Assembly (NCBI GenBank): GCA_029261925.1
Contig: JAJDAJ010000076.1
Coordinates: 1 to 48,636 of the forward strand
Origin: Deltaproteobacteria bacterium
GTDB taxonomy: Bacteria; Myxococcota_A; UBA9160; SZUA-336
Direction: 5' to 3'
DNA: 48,636 nucleotides
The notes beneath the pieces are model-generated. The model was not told the DNA's origin and did no database searches. It saw only the letters and a list, made by a program, of their open reading frames with translations. Every line of letters begins with the position of its first letter. Position 1 is the stretch's first letter. Of the stretch, positions 48,250 through 48,636 are shown piece after piece. A program made the position numbers and the translations under genes.

Positions 48250-48588
48250 ATGTCCCGCGGTCCCGATCGTCGCAAGTCCAGCCGGCAGTCGCTGTCGATC
48301 CCGGTGGACTACAGCTCTGTCGACGCCTTCTTCACGGAGATGGCGACGAACATCAACGAGGGTGGCATTTTCGTCGCGACGGATCAGCCCGCGGATCTCG
48401 ACGACGTGGTCAAGCTGGCCTTCCGGCTGCCGGGGCTCGACGAGCCGGTGGAGCTCGAGGCGCGCGTCGCCTGGGTCGGCAGCGACGTCGACGGCCGCGC
48501 CGGCATGGGCCTGCAGTTCCAGGAGCTCCCCGGCGAGGTCCGCGAGACGATCAACCGGCTGGTGCGCGCCCTGCGCGCGTCACGCTGA
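48250..48588 (+). CDS. PilZ domain protein
   Basis: A 112-residue single-domain protein. The N-terminal RKSSRQS gives the RxxxR arginines, and TNINEGGIFV occupies the [D/N]xSxxG site with the Ser replaced by Asn/Glu, so c-di-GMP binding is uncertain. The remainder (VVKLAFRLPGLDEPVELEARVAWVG, GMGLQFQEL) is the six-stranded PilZ barrel plus a C-terminal helix. The short form resembles the PilZ type abundant in myxobacteria, where relatives affect motility or surface traits. It follows radC by 19 bp and may be cotranscribed. Confidence 0.9.
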   Translation: MSRGPDRRKSSRQSLSIPVDYSSVDAFFTEMATNINEGGIFVATDQPADLDDVVKLAFRLPGLDEPVELEARVAWVGSDVDGRAGMGLQFQELPGEVRETINRLVRALRASR

Positions 48589-48636
48589 CGCGCCGGGCAG
48601 CTCTGCGGCCCGGCGCGCCCGCGGCCGTGTCGCGCT

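Noticed and set aside
1..48636. tRNA, rRNA, CRISPR arrays, insertion sequences or prophage genes
   Set aside because: I looked for TΨC-like arms, short regular direct repeats and transposase or integrase motifs on both strands and saw none that hold up.

Overview
This is a very GC-rich (about 70% by eye), densely packed chromosomal window. It looks like the genome of a free-living Gram-negative bacterium of the old Deltaproteobacteria (Myxococcota- or Binatota-like). Clues are a PilZ protein of the type common in myxobacteria, a MopE/TSP3-style calcium-motif secreted protein, an outer-membrane MtrA/MtrB-type conduit, ETF-quinone oxidoreductase, coenzyme F420 enzymes and many acyl-CoA and terpenoid/steroid-style catabolic enzymes. 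Placement by eye is tentative. I find no rRNA, tRNA, CRISPR array, transposase or phage gene. GTG and TTG starts are frequent.

Layout. 1-5.9 kb: a truncated DUF3604 gene, divergent from a Baeyer-Villiger-type monooxygenase, then a secreted beta-helix/MopE-like protein, an unknown membrane protein and a SnoaL-like protein. 6.0-14.0 kb: a catabolic block with a FadD3-like acyl-CoA ligase, a D-aminoacylase-family amidohydrolase, a limonene-monooxygenase-like flavin enzyme, an SDR, an amidohydrolase-2 protein and an F420-type LLM oxidoreductase. 14.0-18.5 kb: an alpha/beta-hydrolase-like protein with a PKD domain facing an MFS transporter across an operator-like dyad, then fxsA and a small membrane protein bracketed by imperfect inverted repeats. 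18.6-23.4 kb: a tightly coupled minus-strand operon (M20 deacylase, astA, astD, DDAH-like hydrolase), apparently a non-canonical arginine succinyltransferase pathway. 23.4-27.5 kb: DUF971 and NADPH:F420 reductase facing each other over a perfect 16-bp palindrome, then a CoA-pyrophosphatase-like Nudix gene and two overlapping acyl-CoA dehydrogenases. 27.5-28.0 kb: the only long non-coding stretch, with a terminator-like hairpin and two NrdR-box-like sites 31 bp apart, upstream of B12-dependent ribonucleotide reductase nrdJ. 30.7-36.6 kb: a glycine-zipper/TSP3 lipoprotein, a small secreted protein with a PEP-CTERM-like tail, a ten-heme cytochrome, an MtrB/PioB-like barrel and two paralogous PAS-LuxR regulators. 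36.6-41.4 kb: ETF-QO, an MFS transporter, an unknown 301-residue protein and lgt. 41.5-46.1 kb: a P450-SDR-cyclase operon converging on a patatin. 46.3-48.6 kb: lytic transglycosylase, moaC, radC and a PilZ gene.

How the parts fit together. The ligase, acyl-CoA dehydrogenases, ETF-QO, SDRs, P450, BVMO, LLM enzymes and F420 reductase form a plausible toolkit for oxidising cyclic hydrophobic substrates. ETF-QO passes dehydrogenase electrons to quinone. The MtrA/MtrB pair could carry electrons across the outer membrane. The two most notable systems are this conduit, encoded without an outer-surface MtrC-like cytochrome but with a sortable small protein and twin regulators, and the reshuffled AST-type arginine operon.
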